From NCBI RefSeq assembly GCF_011075055.1, contig NC_058140.1, positions 15,377,945 through 15,441,944 on the forward strand: a DNA stretch of 64,000 bases, written 5' to 3'. Below the pieces are notes generated by a model. The model ran no database searches, was not told the origin of the DNA, and saw only the letters and a list, made by a program, of their open reading frames with translations. Below, piece after piece: positions 39,103 through 51,966 of the stretch (within the stretch, counting starts at the first letter, position 1; every line of letters begins with the position of its first letter). This DNA is from Mangifera indica (lineage: Eukaryota > Streptophyta > Magnoliopsida > Sapindales > Anacardiaceae). Made by a program: the position numbers and the translations under genes.

Positions 39103-41126
39103 AGTGATGAAACCCAGACGTAGAGCCAAGTAATCCGACTTCTGTATAAAGCTCTTAAATTGTTGCAGAAAGCAAAGCTACGTCATTACACCACAAAAAT
39201 CATCTTTAGCTTAGAGTGCCCGGATACTATCATTCACAAATGTGGTAAGCATGTACAAAACCTTGCTTCTGAGAAGAAAGCACAACAATAGATAAGGAAG
39301 CAAATACTTGCCATATAAAAGCAGGAAAATTTACCATCCAGAGTAGAACCGGACTTCTGCTCCATGGATGCGACGCGTGATGGAAAACAAAGGTGCTTTG
39401 TCGCTGCATCACCTTGAATTTCTTTTCTGTAAAATAAAATCAAGGTTAGGAAGAGAATGATTGAAAATATTACACTAATTATAAATCACTCATACACCAG
39501 GGGTCCAAGCATGTTGGCTAAAGTCGATGCTGCAAAAAGCGATTGCGCTGTAACTACTAAAATTTGTGCAACTACTGTCTGTGTATATGCCATGACAACC
39601 AGCAATATAACAAAGGTGCAGCCTAAAACTATACAAATCTTCTCAGCACAATTTCAGTTGATTCTGACCATCTTTAAACTGTATTTGTTTACTTGGCCAT
39701 TCAAGTGCTCAAGCCCCTTTTGCAGTACTATAACAGAACGACACACATTTTAGTTAGCTAAGCAGATTGTCTACTGACCTGAGCTGGATAAGAAGGTAAA
39801 GAGTCCAAAATTGAGACTCTAGTTCACGAAACTCATAAATCCCAATACAGTAATTGGATTCATATCTCATGGTTCTTGGATGAACTAATCTGTATTGAAA
39901 AACTGCAAGACAACCTGATTGACACTAAAAACACTTTGGCCATTCACAACCATAAATTGATGTCTGCTGCTCATATTTCTGACAACACACAATTCAGAAG
40001 GAAGCTCTTATGTCAAAGTTAAAGTTGAGTTCAAATAATTGTTCATCAAGTTGCTACCTATCAAATTATTGGATCACTTATATTGAAACTACTGCCAACC
40101 TCTCACATATTACATAATTAAAATGGCATTTTGTTTCATAAGCAATTTGAACAAAGGAAGCAAGTAGGAACTTCTGTGCACCTTGCAAACCTGCATCTGC
40201 AGCTGGAATTGCTTGATATTCCCATTTCCTCCAACTATAAATCTACAATAGCATGTCATCACAGAAAAAAAATAATGACTCGCAGCACAAATATGATTAG
40301 ACATGGAAATAAAATTCATATTGCATTAAGCTTGGAATAAAATATGAAGGTATGGACCAAACCAAAGAAAATGCAGTATTGATAAGCTCCAATAATAAAC
40401 AGAAGCTAAGAATGAGTGATGGAAACAAAGGGGTGAGAGTGTACCTTGCTCATGGCCAAACCAACTGCCAAGCAGCTGTAAAGAACATGAGTGATACCAA
40501 GAACAAACAAAAATCTGTGAAGCTGCTCCAGGCCCTCGAGTGAAACAAACGGTTCGTGACCCTTCAATTAACAACTAGTGTCAGTATGGCTGATTCATTA
40601 ACCAAGAGTGCAATAAAGTTACTCCAAAGGTAAGAGAAGAAATTTACCCCATCACATTGATGAGATGTATGACTGATAATTCCTTTGGGGGGAATACTCG
40701 ATTCATTTTGAAAAAAGAAGGAACTTCTTAACAAGACATGCTCTTTGATGCCGCTACCATTTTCAGAACAGATATAAAATTTACTGTTGAAAAGAGATGA
40801 ATTGACACAAATCTTAGATATCCATCGTGCCCATTGTGCCAACAACAAAGATATAAGCCCAAGCAGCATCAACTCTATCAGTAAAAAAGAAAATAAAAAT
40901 TAGATTAAAATCACACAGTTTGACATCCAAATGACATATCAATAATGATGGTAAGAAGGAAAGTATAGAGGCCCAAAATAACAAAAGAAAAACAGAAACT
41001 TGATGAAAATTCATTCTCAATTTTAAATTAATAGAAGTGAAAGGTGAAACTAATTGAAAACAACTCACCTTCTTTAATCTTCTCTAGTGAAGCAAATAGA
41101 GCTTTCCTCCTTGTCTTCTTCAACCA
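39103..41126 (-). pseudogene. MLO gene fragment (exons 2-7 only)
   Basis: Minus-strand counterparts of MLO exons 2-7 lie at 41126-41069, 40874-40648, 40561-40445, 40242-40191, 39426-39335 and 39177-39103. All six stay open and keep splice sites. Exon 1 with the promoter was lost in the internal deletion, and exons 8-15 were never copied, so no complete MLO can be made. This fragment keeps the expected family reading in exons 3-4 (PPKG and TSHQC, then [11 protein letters not shown]), unlike the full-length gene next door. It can therefore serve as a reference for the ancestral sequence. Transcription, if any, would need a new promoter. Confidence 0.9.
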
Positions 41127-41162
41127 CTACACAAATCAAATGAAAAAAAAAAATCATAAACT

Positions 41163-41236
41163 TAATAGATAAGTAGATATTTAAATTTTTTAAAATTAAT
41201 AAATATAACTTTAAATTTATACTAAATCTTGGATGC

Positions 41237-41282
<46 letters not shown>

Positions 41283-41733
41283 TTGTATATATATATCTCG
41301 AGAGTAATAATATCTTATCATATTCTAATTTGTCAGATCATCTGTACTTTCCTCCTCCATTTCTTCTTTTCTTTTAGCCATATGTGTTTATTTGGTTCGA
41401 TTCATAGTGCTGAGAGGCGTAAGACCCATAAAAGGCCAATAGATGTTGGACTACACTCTTGTCCATGAGGGGGCTGGGTAAGCCTGTGGTGCGTCAGATG
41501 ACTTTTTTAAACTTTATTTGTCAAACATGAGATGGAAAATAGTTATTTGGCACTGTTGATTGGATGTTTCATACTTTCATGCACAAACGATTTGTACTTA
41601 TAACCACATTTGGTCAAGGGAGTACAACCCCAGCCCAGCACACGTTGCATCTTCTAAAACCCCTAGCAAAACCCTAATACACTCCACTCCTACCCCTCTT
41701 CTCCATCTCAAGTGCCACCGACGAACCCCACTC
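41163..41733 (+). promoter_or_regulatory. MORF1 copy B shortened promoter and leader
   Basis: Only about 570 bases of the original upstream DNA remain between the deletion point and the start codon; MLO fragment sequence lies beyond. The (AT)n tract is longer and interrupted here (about 41240-41296). The telo-box AAACCCTAA is kept at 41669-41677, again 57 bases before the ATG. Confidence 0.6.
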
Positions 41734-44083
41734 ATGGCTCATTCCGCCTTCCTTCTCCGCCGCTCCTTCCCGGCCCCCACCGCTCTCCGCCGTTCTCTCT
41801 CTTCACTCGTCCCTGCACTCTCTTCTCCCCCTCTCCTCAAACCCTCAATTTCTTCCTCTTCTCCATCGTCGCAGCAACAAGCATCTTCATTTTTGGCCTC
41901 TGTCGTCCAATATCGGCTGTTCAGGTCGTATCCGATGGTGTCGCTTTCGTCTGATAAAAAGTACCATTTGTACAAGGAAGGCGATGAGATAACCCCCGAC
42001 ACGATCTTGTTCGAGGGTTGCGATTACAATCACTGGCTTATTGTTATGGAATTTCCGAAAGATCCCAAGCCAACGCCTGAAGAGATGGTTAGAACTTATG
42101 AGGAAACTTGTGCTAAAGGACTGAACATTAGGTATTTTTTTTTTCTTATTTCAAGGTTTAATTTTGAATATGTATATTCTTATTTTCTTGAATTAGGGTT
42201 TTTATTGTTTATTCTAGTTTTAAGTTTGAATATATATTCCTAATTTTTTGAATTTAGATTGGTTATTCTAATATTAATTTTGAATATATGTGTGTGTATT
42301 TATAGTTTTTATTGGTTATTTGAACTGAGAAATTTGTACCAAAAATTGGGTAAGATCAATGTCTTCATTTCTTGAGGTGCCAAGACAATTACTCAAAGAA
42401 GACATGCCAGAGGAACAGTAATTAGTTTGGCTTATGGGAATATATGGATTATGTGCTTACCAGTAGTATTGATCTTTAGCATTAAAAGTTGGCATTTTAT
42501 TCCGATAAATATAATGCATTTCTCTTTGTGCACCAATTTTTCTATTTTTCTTGTAGATTATTTGTATAATTCAAAGTAAGGTATTTTGATACATAAATTT
42601 TCTAATTCCTTGGTTGATGGTTGCATTCATATAAGTGAATTTTTGCTTGCTACACTTTCTTTAATTTTTTTTGCTCAGCATTTTGTGATTTTTTGTTGCG
42701 TATGTTCATTTTTCTTGTAAGAAATTGTTTGTGTTGATTTTGAACCATTTTTCATGATGCTAGTTTGGAGGAGGCAAAACAAAAAATTTATGCTTGTAGC
42801 ACAACTACTTATCAAGGCTTTCAGGCTGTAATGACTGAAGAAGAGTCAGAGAAGTTTCATGGTAAGTGTTTGTAATGTTTTTTCAATATCAGTATATGAA
42901 ATGGATGCTCAATTTTCTTTTATCGATTAAAACAGGTGTCCCTGGAGTTGTTTTTGTGTTGCCAGATTCTTACATTGATCCACAGAACAAGGAATATGGA
43001 GGTGTGATTATTATTACTGAAAGTTTGAAACTAGTTTTATTTTCCTTTTTTTGGGCTAACAGAGGACTTTGCCTTGCTAATATAAAACTTTGCAATTTTG
43101 TAAATAATATGATAATATAATGTGCCTACCAGGAGACAAATACATTAATGGAACAATTATACCAAGACCACCTCCTTTTCAACGCAATACAGGGGGAAGA
43201 TTCCGTGACCGAAATAGGAATCCCGACCGACCACCAAGATACAACCAACAAGGAAGTCCAATGCAAAATCAGCAAAATTATCCTCAAAACAATTCATGGC
43301 AAGGTGATGCCAGGAACCATGGAGCTCCACAAAATTATCCACCTCAACAGAACTTTCCACCTCAACAGAACTTCCCACCTCAACAGAACTACCCTCCTCA
43401 ACAGAACTATCCACCTCAACAAAATTATCCACCTCAACAGAATTTTGGCACTCCTGGTCAAGGAGAAAGTGGAGGTCCCATGCCAATGAACCGAAGTGGA
43501 AGGGAACCATTTCCAGCAGATACAAGAGGTTCGATGCCTCCATATCCCGGAAATTACAACCAAGGGGAGAGAGGAAAGTATTATCCTCCACAAGGAGACC
43601 AGAGCAGTTATGGGCAGAGGAATTTTGGGGGAAATAATTCAAATTACGCACCCCCATCTCATGGTGGAACTTATGGGGGAACAAGTTCTAATTATGGACA
43701 GAGTTACAAGGGGCAAGGAGAAAGCCAAAGATTCTCCCCAATGGAGCAGGGAAATGTACAAGGAGACCAAAGGGACTATGCACCCATGGGACAAACGGGG
43801 ATAAACCAGGTAAGGAATTTAGCATATCAGACGCATGAAAGTTGTTATACAGTTTCTTGTGACCATTATTTATTTATTTATTCGTGTCTTGGCTTGGGAG
43901 TTGTTTCATTCTTGAATTTTGTATGTTGTCGGTCAAATATCTTTTAACTTCCGTCCAACTTTATGTGAAAATGAGCAATTTAGTCATTGCAAGTTACTTC
44001 CATTTCTTCTTGTCGTTTCTTATTAGAGGGGTTTGGTGAGGATTCATTGATCAAGCTTTTGGCATCTGCAGGGACGATATTGA
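41734..44083 (+). CDS. MORF1: Multiple organellar RNA editing factor 1, copy B
   Basis: Exons 41734-42131, 42764-42861, 42936-43001, 43133-43809 and 44072-44083 total 1251 nt, or 416 residues, six more than copy A because of one extra six-residue PPQQNF-type unit. It has the same mitochondrial-type N terminus, MORF domain and Gln/Pro/Asn/Gly-rich tail. At positions where the copies differ inside the conserved domain, copy B has the residues expected for MORF1 ([24 protein letters not shown]). It therefore looks like the more constrained copy despite its shorter upstream region. The role, C-to-U organelle RNA editing with PPR proteins, is inferred from the family. Confidence 0.92.
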
Positions 44084-45612
44084 GAGGGTTATAAGTGGTT
44101 CTTCGGGAAATCATGGAAGAATGGATTGCTTCTCTGGTTTAGTTCACAAGTAATAAGATAGAACTTGGTGGGGTCTGCCATGGTAAATATGTTGTACTTC
44201 TTCTATGGTTATGGACTATTTCACTCACAGTGCCGATGTTATTTTCTTTCATCCTTGTTTATTGGTTTTACTGTATTCAACTTGGATTTTTGCTACCACC
44301 CTGTTACATAAGCTCTTATAAATGTGAATCTTATGTTGGGATCCATTTTTTGGCATATATTGTTTGTTGATTCACCAAGTTAAAATCTTTCGTTGGATGA
44401 TTATTTGAAAGTTCGGGGTAAGGAGGGCAATTGATAAATTAAGGTCAGGGTTTGGACAGATACAGCTATCTGGCTAATTATAATTTCAAAAATGTGAACC
44501 TGTATAACATTGTTGTTAATCTATGGTAGCAGGAATCATTATCACTTCCGATGCCTTGGAAATTTTGCTGTTCACACTTGGTGCAAATTCCACAAATGTC
44601 CTCCAATTTATTCTTCTTTAACCACCCGCATGAGAACCAGAAAGAGTGAATGAATCCCTTGTTTAGTTGTGATTTTCATGAGAGGCCGAATGGGTTTTAT
44701 ATGTGGATTGCAGAAAGATAACAGTTAAAGGAATTCAATTTGATATAATCGAGTTATAAGTTATTATAATTAATTAAGGGAAAAATTGAGATAAATAGCT
44801 TTAATCCATCCCAATCGATATGAATATTCATGAATTTATTTGCAATTGAAAATCAAAGATTTTGCTTGGTAAGAAAATCATTATTAGAGTTAATGGAGAT
44901 TTATCTAAAATATAAACATAATTTTATTCAGCAGAAATTTTTTTCTAAAAATGATTTTAAAAAAAAATTCTGCGTGGGTATTTATTTTCTTTTATTTTTA
45001 ACTCAATTTAAAGGATTTTATTGTAATTTTATTTTTTGAAGTAACGAAGAACAGAAAAATGTGTGAATGTAATCAATCAATCTCTTCATACTAATATTAC
45101 CAGAATTTCCCGCCAATTTCGCATTGTAATGTTTCATTTCCTTTCTTTCTCCCTTTTTCTCTCTCTCTCTCTCTCAATGAAGAAACAAGAAAACGAAGGA
45201 AAACATTTTCCCTTTTCTTCTGATCCTTAGACTCGTCTTCTTCTTCTGCTTCAGGTGATCCTCATTAATTATTACTTTTTTTTTTTATATTATTCATTTA
45301 AGCCCTTCACTTTGTCTCATGCATGCTTTCAAACAATTAATTAAAATAAAATAAAGGAATAAATTGGATTTGCCCTTGGTTCAGCTGGGTTGATTCATCG
45401 AGGTCGTTTGAAACTTATTGAGATCAGATCCTTTCTATATTAAATATAGAAAGGAAAAGGAAAAGAGTAATTATTAAAATATTCCCGGTTTATTTGTGAT
45501 TAAATGCAAGCAGATTAGTTTTTAGGATTTTATTTTTGGTAATTTTGCTTCGTTAGGCATTAATGTGATGATAATGCGGGACCTAGCTTGTGTTTACTTG
45601 TTGTCTCAACAA

Positions 45613-45672
<60 letters not shown>

Positions 45673-47003
45673 CATGTATATTTTTTTTTCTTTGTTTTTA
45701 GCAGATATATTTAAAATCTATTTTGTGTATATATATTTGTTAATCATGTTTTGTTATGATTATGGTTATTGGTGAAATTATTTAGTGGGAGTGCTAAATG
45801 GTTTAGATTTGGAAGATCGTCTGTAATTTACTGACTATGAAGGGGGGGAAATCTTTTGTGCACCATATTTTGATATACAATCAGCTAACGAGAGTATGCA
45901 ATGTCAACTCATGTGGAGCACACTTGTTTTATCATTAGATGATTGTACTGCAATAGGATGCATCAAAAACTTTCTCATTTATCAAACTTGTAGGGTCAGT
46001 AATGAATATGAAAGACAGGTTTTGATGCAAAATTCGAAAGAATAAGTAACTTTGTGGACAGCTTGCTAGAATTAATGATTTTGAGACCTGTTTTCCCAAA
46101 TGGGGAAATGGGAATTAGCATAGAGAAGTAAATATTTGTTGCGGGGTTATTAATTAATCCTGAAATGTTGAACTGATAGATAAATAATACTTAATAACAG
46201 GTCAGGTTGGATGCAATCAATAAATGAACTTCAGTTACCGGTTGGTCAGGTTAAATGTCTGCTCTTCTTCTGCTTTTAATGAATTGCCTCCTTCAATTAG
46301 AAGAATTAGCATCATTGCATTATGTTTTTTTGGGTCCCATTTTGCCTCATAAGCTGCTTTAGCAGATTATGGGTGCTGACTTTTAGTTGTCAAAAAGTTT
46401 AGTCATCGGTTGGCAATGGAAAATAGGGCCCTTTATCTGAATTATGCTGGAAAGTTTCACTAGATACTATAATTGTCTAAAATCAGTTGCAAGTTCTTTT
46501 TTGTGTGCTATTGAGTAGGGCTACCATTTTTAGTTGTTAATTGTTGTTAATGGGATAGATGGTGCATTGTGTAAAATTGTTTTTCATTTGTGTAGAAAGC
46601 TTGAATTTCACTTGCTTTGAAGCACCTAGTTATTCTGTTAGAGTTTCATTTAATCTAATTATTTTCTCTCTGGTCGCAGAGAGGGACGATTCTTGGATCA
46701 TCTTATGGAGATTACAGCCCTTTTGTAATGGTTTTGTGCAGATACATTTAGGAATTTGTCTCCTTTTGCTCAACTGTATTTTGGTGATGATTAAAATATA
46801 TATGCACCTGTAAGATAGGAGGCTTTCGTTTAAGCAATGAAGTTCAGAAGTTTATGATATAGATATTCATCAAATTGAATTTGAGTTTGACTTTGAGATT
46901 CTTAACAACTTGATGATTGTTTTTTATGGATGCATTTATGGCCATATATTTAGAAAAATGAGATGCTTTTAGAATCCATTGTTCTCTCGGTTTAGAAGAC
47001 AGA
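44084..47003 (+). other. MORF1 copy B 3' flank and PLD 5' UTR exon plus leader intron
   Basis: The duplication ends at 45027. A (CT)n leader-like tract at about 45159-45175 is followed by a likely non-coding exon ending at 45254 (AG then GTGATC donor). It contains a 17-codon upstream ORF (45177-45230). A (TA)n microsatellite at 45615-45647 runs into TATG repeats to about 45680. A splice acceptor at 46995, nine bases before the PLD start codon, fits the end of a leader intron; additional leader exons near 46680-46750 are possible. No other gene seen. Confidence 0.5.
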
Positions 47004-50000
47004 ATGACTAGTGATGGTGCTGCTAGCCCAAGGGCATCTGAGGAACCAGTTTTCTTATATGGTGATTTGGATTTATGGATTTTAGAAGCGAAATCTCTAC
47101 CAAATATGGATTTAGTTTCAGCAAGATTGAGAAGATGTTGTAATATGTTTGGCCAATGCTCATTTCCCTGTGGGCGAAGATCAGAGCTTTCAGGTCGACA
47201 TTCAATCATTACAAGTGACCCTTATGTGTCTGTTTGTCTAGCGGGAGCTACAGTAGCACAGACCAGAGTAATAGCCAACAGCGAAAATCCTTTGTGGGAT
47301 GAGCATTTTCGTGTGCCTGTAGCCCACCCTATTGTAAAAGTAGAGTTTCATGTCAAGGATAATGATGTTCTTGGAGCTGAACTTATTGGGATAGTGGAGA
47401 TACCAGTTGACAAAATCCTTTCCGGAAATGGTATTAATGATTGGTTCACCATCAATGGACAGTACGGAAAAAGTATGGGGCCTTATCCACAATTGCACAT
47501 ATCTGTGCAGTTTTGGCCTGTGGAAGGGAACCCCCTGTATAAAGATGGAGTAGGAGCAGGGCCAGATTACATAGGAGTTCCTGGTACATATTTTCCCCTC
47601 CGCACTGGAGGAAATGTGACACTTTATCAAGATGCTCATGTACCTGATGGTAAGCTTCCGGAAATTGCACTTGATGGTGGCAAAGTTTTTCAGCACAGTA
47701 AATGTTGGGAAGATATATGCCATGCAATTCTAGAAGCCCGCAACATCATATACATGATAGGCTGGTCCATATATCACCCTGTAAAGCTTGTGAGGGAGCC
47801 AACAAGACCATTGCCTTCAGAAGGACAACTTTCGTTAGGAGACATGTTGAAGCGTAAATCCCAAGAAGGGGTCCATGTGGTTCTTCTAATTTGGGATGAT
47901 AAGACTTCGCATGACAAATTCCTCATAAAGACAGTAGGTTTTTTGACACAAAAACAGAAAATAAATGAATGATAGATTCAGTACTGATGTTTATGCAAGA
48001 TATATTTGCACTTTGATCAATGACAGGCTTGAATATGCAGGAAGGTGTTATGCAGACTCATGATGAAGAAACTAGGAAGTTTTTCAAACACTCAAGCGTC
48101 CACTGCGTGCTTGCTCCTCGTTATGCAAGCAACAAACTCAGTATATTTAAGCAGCAGGTTTGGAACTTCTCTATTTAGATTTGGAATAATACTGCAATTG
48201 AGATACTGCATGTAATTTTGTTTCTCACATAGTAGCATTTATATTCATGAGAGATGTTTTCTTCGTTATTAGTAATATCTGAGTTAGACTTTATTGCAAA
48301 CCATGTGGTTTGATTTGTTATATTATTCCTTGATTTGAATGGATCCTTCTAGTCCAGGTTGTGGGAACCCTATTTACACATCATCAGAAGTGTGTGCTTG
48401 TTGACACTGAAGCATCTGAAAATCAACGGAAGGTAACTGCATTTATTGGTGGCCTGGATCTATGTGATGGAAGATATGACACCCCTGAGCACAGGCTCTT
48501 TGATGATCTTGACACCATCTTTGCTGATGACTATCATAATCCTACATTTCCGGTAGGTGATTATCATTAATTTCCAAAGCTCATATGCTTTTCTGAGAAC
48601 TGTCACAATCTATTGATTTTGATGTTTTGATGGTTGAAACCTTGTTGACATGTACAGTCTAATGCTAAAAGTCCAAGGCAACCGTGGCATGACTTGCATT
48701 GTAAAATTGAAGGCCCTGCTGCATATGATATTTTAACAAATTTTGAGCAAAGATGGACAAAGGTCAAAAAATGGGGTGAATTCAGCCTCAAAAAGGTGAC
48801 CAGCTGGCATGACGATGGTTTGTTAAATCTACAGAATACTGTTGTAATGACACCCTCTCTAGGTCCTGATGGTTATAAAAATCTATGTGTGACAGAGGAA
48901 AATGATACTGAAAGTTGGCATGTTCAGGTGCAGTTAAAATTTTTCATTGAAGTTCACATTTATGCATTACTTTCTGATGACATCCTGCATTAATTGTGCT
49001 TTTGATAGGTATTTCGGTCCATCGATTCAGGATCTGTAAAAGGATTTCCAAAAGATGTTCAGGAAGCTTCAGCTCAGGTTAGAACCAAGCTTAGCCATGC
49101 CTAATAGGCTAGACAGAGTTTCATATTTTCGATATTCAATGTACCATGTTTATGAATTTGCTTTATGTTACTTTCTTTCTGTAGAATCTGGTCTGTGGAA
49201 AGAACTTGAAAGTAGATAAGAGCATCCATACAGCATATGTAAAAGCAATAAGATCAGCACAACACTTTGTATACATTGAGAATCAGTATTTCATTGGATC
49301 TTCATTTTATTGGCCATCATACAAAAATGCAGGTATACTAAGCACAAGGTTATGTAATTTTATGGTGACCTCTCTGACTGCTGCTTAACTTTGACCAAAG
49401 GAGTCTTAGATGTTTTTCATTTCTGTTTCATTTTCGTCTTGGTAATTTCATTCACAAGTTTGTGTATATAATTCTGTCTAGCTAAATCTTGAGCATGCCA
49501 AATCTGAATGCCCTTCTTTTGAAATTATTTACAAGCAGGTGCTGACAACTTAATCCCCATGGAACTGGCAATGAAAATTGTTAGCAAAATTAATGCAAAT
49601 GAGCATTTTTCGGTGTATATAGTAATACCAATGTGGCCAGAGGGTGTCCCCTCGAGTGCTTCTGTTCAGGAAATTTTATATTGGCAGGTTAGAAGAATCT
49701 CTTTCTTTTGAGGAACAATTAAAATCTGCATATAGATCTCCAATCCTTGCTCGAAGATGGAAAGAAAGTTCAAATTGTTTGGACATTATAAATCTTTTGC
49801 GGTGGCAAAACATTTGAACTTCTTCCTTCTTGTATCAATGAAACTAACCATTTGTGAGACAATTTTTTATGACATCTTGGAGCATTAGGCATATAATTGT
49901 GGCATCTAATGCTTATATGAGGTTTAAATGACTGCAGAGACAAACGATGGCCATGATGTACAAGGTTATTGCACAAGCACTCGAGAGGAAAGGACTTTTG

Positions 50001-50811
50001 GAGATATATCATCCACGAGATTATTTGAGCTTCTATTGCCTTGGTAAACGTGAACACCCATCTCAGGACAGTCGATCTCCTCCTGTTCAACAGACAGACA
50101 GTCGTTCACTGGTATGATAGTATCACAATTCATTATTAACATATAAATTAATTGGTTTTTCTGATATTGATGGTTCATCTTGAATGACCTTTTATTTTTG
50201 TTCTCGTACCAGGCTGCAGTTCAAAAATACCGCAGATTTATGATATATGTTCACGCCAAAGGAATGATAGTTGATGATGAGTATGTAATGATGGGATCAG
50301 CTAACATCAACCAGAGATCCATGGAGGGCTCAAGGGATACAGAAATTTCAATGGGTGCTTACCAACCTACTTACACCTGGGCAGCAAAGAAATCTCATCC
50401 CCGTGGCCAAGTGCGATACTTGATTAGTCTTTTATTAACAAATCTCAGCAGAAATCTCATTCATTTAGCTCATGAAGAATGTCTTACATTTCATCAACTG
50501 CCTAAATTTTGTTGCAGGTATATGGTTATCGAATGTCGCTATGGGCAGAGCACCTTGGCAAAATTGAGGACACTTTTCTCGAACCAGAGACACTGGAATG
50601 CATGAGGCGCGTCAACACAATTGCCAAAAACAACTGGGAAGCATTTGTGTCGGACCATCACCAGGATATGAGAGGAAACTTGATGCAGTATCCAGTTCAT
50701 ATCAAACGCAGCGGAAAAGTCACTGCAATGCCAGGTTATGAAACATTTCCTGATGTCGGTGGCAAAGTTCTTGGAGCACCTACTAGTCTTCCTGATGCTC
50801 TAACCACATAA
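47004..50811 (+). CDS. PLDDELTA: Phospholipase D, C2 type, delta-like
   Basis: Exons 47004-47933, 48041-48157, 48358-48552, 48658-48927, 49009-49077, 49185-49332, 49539-49687, 49938-50111, 50213-50410 and 50518-50811 total 2544 nt, or 847 residues. The N-terminal C2 domain (about 18-165) has [18 protein letters not shown] and [20 protein letters not shown], consistent with calcium-dependent membrane binding. Two HxKxxxxD catalytic motifs are intact: H358-K360-D365 ([10 protein letters not shown]) and H698-K700-D705 ([10 protein letters not shown]). YIENQYF and the C-terminal [10 protein letters not shown] are also present. The enzyme hydrolyses phospholipids to phosphatidic acid in stress signalling. 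The delta form in Arabidopsis is plasma-membrane and microtubule associated and oleate-stimulated. Assignment to delta rather than beta/gamma rests on overall wording of the C2 region and C terminus. Confidence 0.92.
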
Positions 50812-51221
50812 CATTTATTGGATATCTTGGGAATGCAAAGGTTGAAATTTATGTAACAATGGAGTTGTGTGAGTTAGCAGTGAGGACACAAGGGATGTTT
50901 GATGAACATATAGAGTTTGTAAGAAGAAAGTGTACATTATGATAACCTGAGACCATTCGGCTAGCTACATGTTACAGATTCCATTGAAATGATTGGTATC
51001 TTTGTCATGTAATGCAAATTTTACATTTTCTAGTTATATAAATGGTGTAGAAAAGAAAAATTTATATATATTCTCTGTTGACCAAATGTTAAATTATTTA
51101 ATAGAAATCTTTTCTTCAGCTTTTCAATGCAGGGAATTTGCATTGTTGTTTTGAGTTTTGTTGCGAAAGCAAGAAATTAGAAATGGTAATTTACTTACAT
51201 TAAAGTTCCCAAAAAAGTGAG
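50812..51221. other. PLD 3' UTR and flank
   Basis: Likely PLD 3' UTR to about 51070, then AT-rich sequence. A run of six A at 51211-51216 (six T on the minus strand) lies just past the tRNA 3' end and fits a Pol III terminator. Confidence 0.55.
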
Positions 51222-51295
51222 CGACCACAGTGGGAGTCGAACCCACGACCTTCTGATCCGAAGTCAGACGCGCTAATCCACTGCGCTATGCGGTC
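51222..51295 (-). tRNA. tRNA-Arg (anticodon TCG)
   Basis: On the minus strand a 74-nt cloverleaf folds fully. The 7-bp acceptor GACCGCA pairs with TGTGGTC and is followed by discriminator G. There is a D arm with GCGC pairs, an anticodon stem TCTGA/TCAGA with loop CTTCGGA (anticodon TCG), and a T arm GTGGG/CCCAC with TTCGACT. There is no intron and no encoded CCA. Internal A and B boxes are present, and a T6 terminator follows on the minus strand. Confidence 0.96.
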
Positions 51296-51966
51296 TAGTG
51301 TGTACAAAGATTCCAAAAATCATAAATTAAATTATACAATAAAATAGATTTAAGAAATAAAAATATCTATGAAATAGCAAAATTAGAACGTATTCATGGT
51401 TTTTTAAGAACATCTTTCTTATATTGGAAAAAAAAATTTTGTTCTTCAAGTATTAAATATTCACATACTGAAGCAAAAATTTATGAAAAATGAATTGATT
51501 TTTTTGAATATAAAATAAATAATAAATTTTATACATTTGATAATGCAAACGATGGAGTTATTAAGTTAATATTTTTATCTTAAGAGTATGCAGATCCCCG
51601 TTGTATTTATAATTTTACATAGACTACTTAATTAATCAAATATTGCATATGAGACTAAAATGATGTAATTTTCATATTAATTTTTATCAAACAACTTTTT
51701 AATTCCATAATTTTATAAATTTTCTTAGCCAAAAAAATAATATTATTATTTTGATATTAATATTCTTAATTAAAACAAATATTATTTTGTAAGTTGTGAT
51801 ATCATCGACCAACCAAAATATTAATTACAATACCGATTAACCATTTATATATGAAATTCATTCCAAACAAATTTTATTATATATAGTATATATATTTTTA
51901 TAATTATAAATAACTATTAATTTATATATTTATAATTTTGTTTGTTTAAAGTACCCTAATATAATA
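51296..51966. other. AT-rich intergenic spacer
   Basis: Very AT-rich sequence with no sustained open frame and no repeat with definable ends. It lies upstream of the tRNA gene and ends where similarity to the RRP41 5' region begins. Confidence 0.5.

Larger units (their letters stand above)
39013..45027. repeat. Tandem duplication unit 2 (MLO fragment + MORF1 copy B, internally deleted)
   Basis: Second copy of 30698-39012. It starts at 39013 with a 16-17 base insertion identical to sequence 30 bases further on. It then follows unit 1 and ends at 45027, where unit 1 and unit 2 diverge after TTGTAAT. About 2193 bases equivalent to 32843-35035 are missing at 41162/41163. A 5-base deletion (near 40411) and a roughly 157-base difference in the last MORF1 intron are also visible. 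High identity in introns indicates a recent event. Confidence 0.93.
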
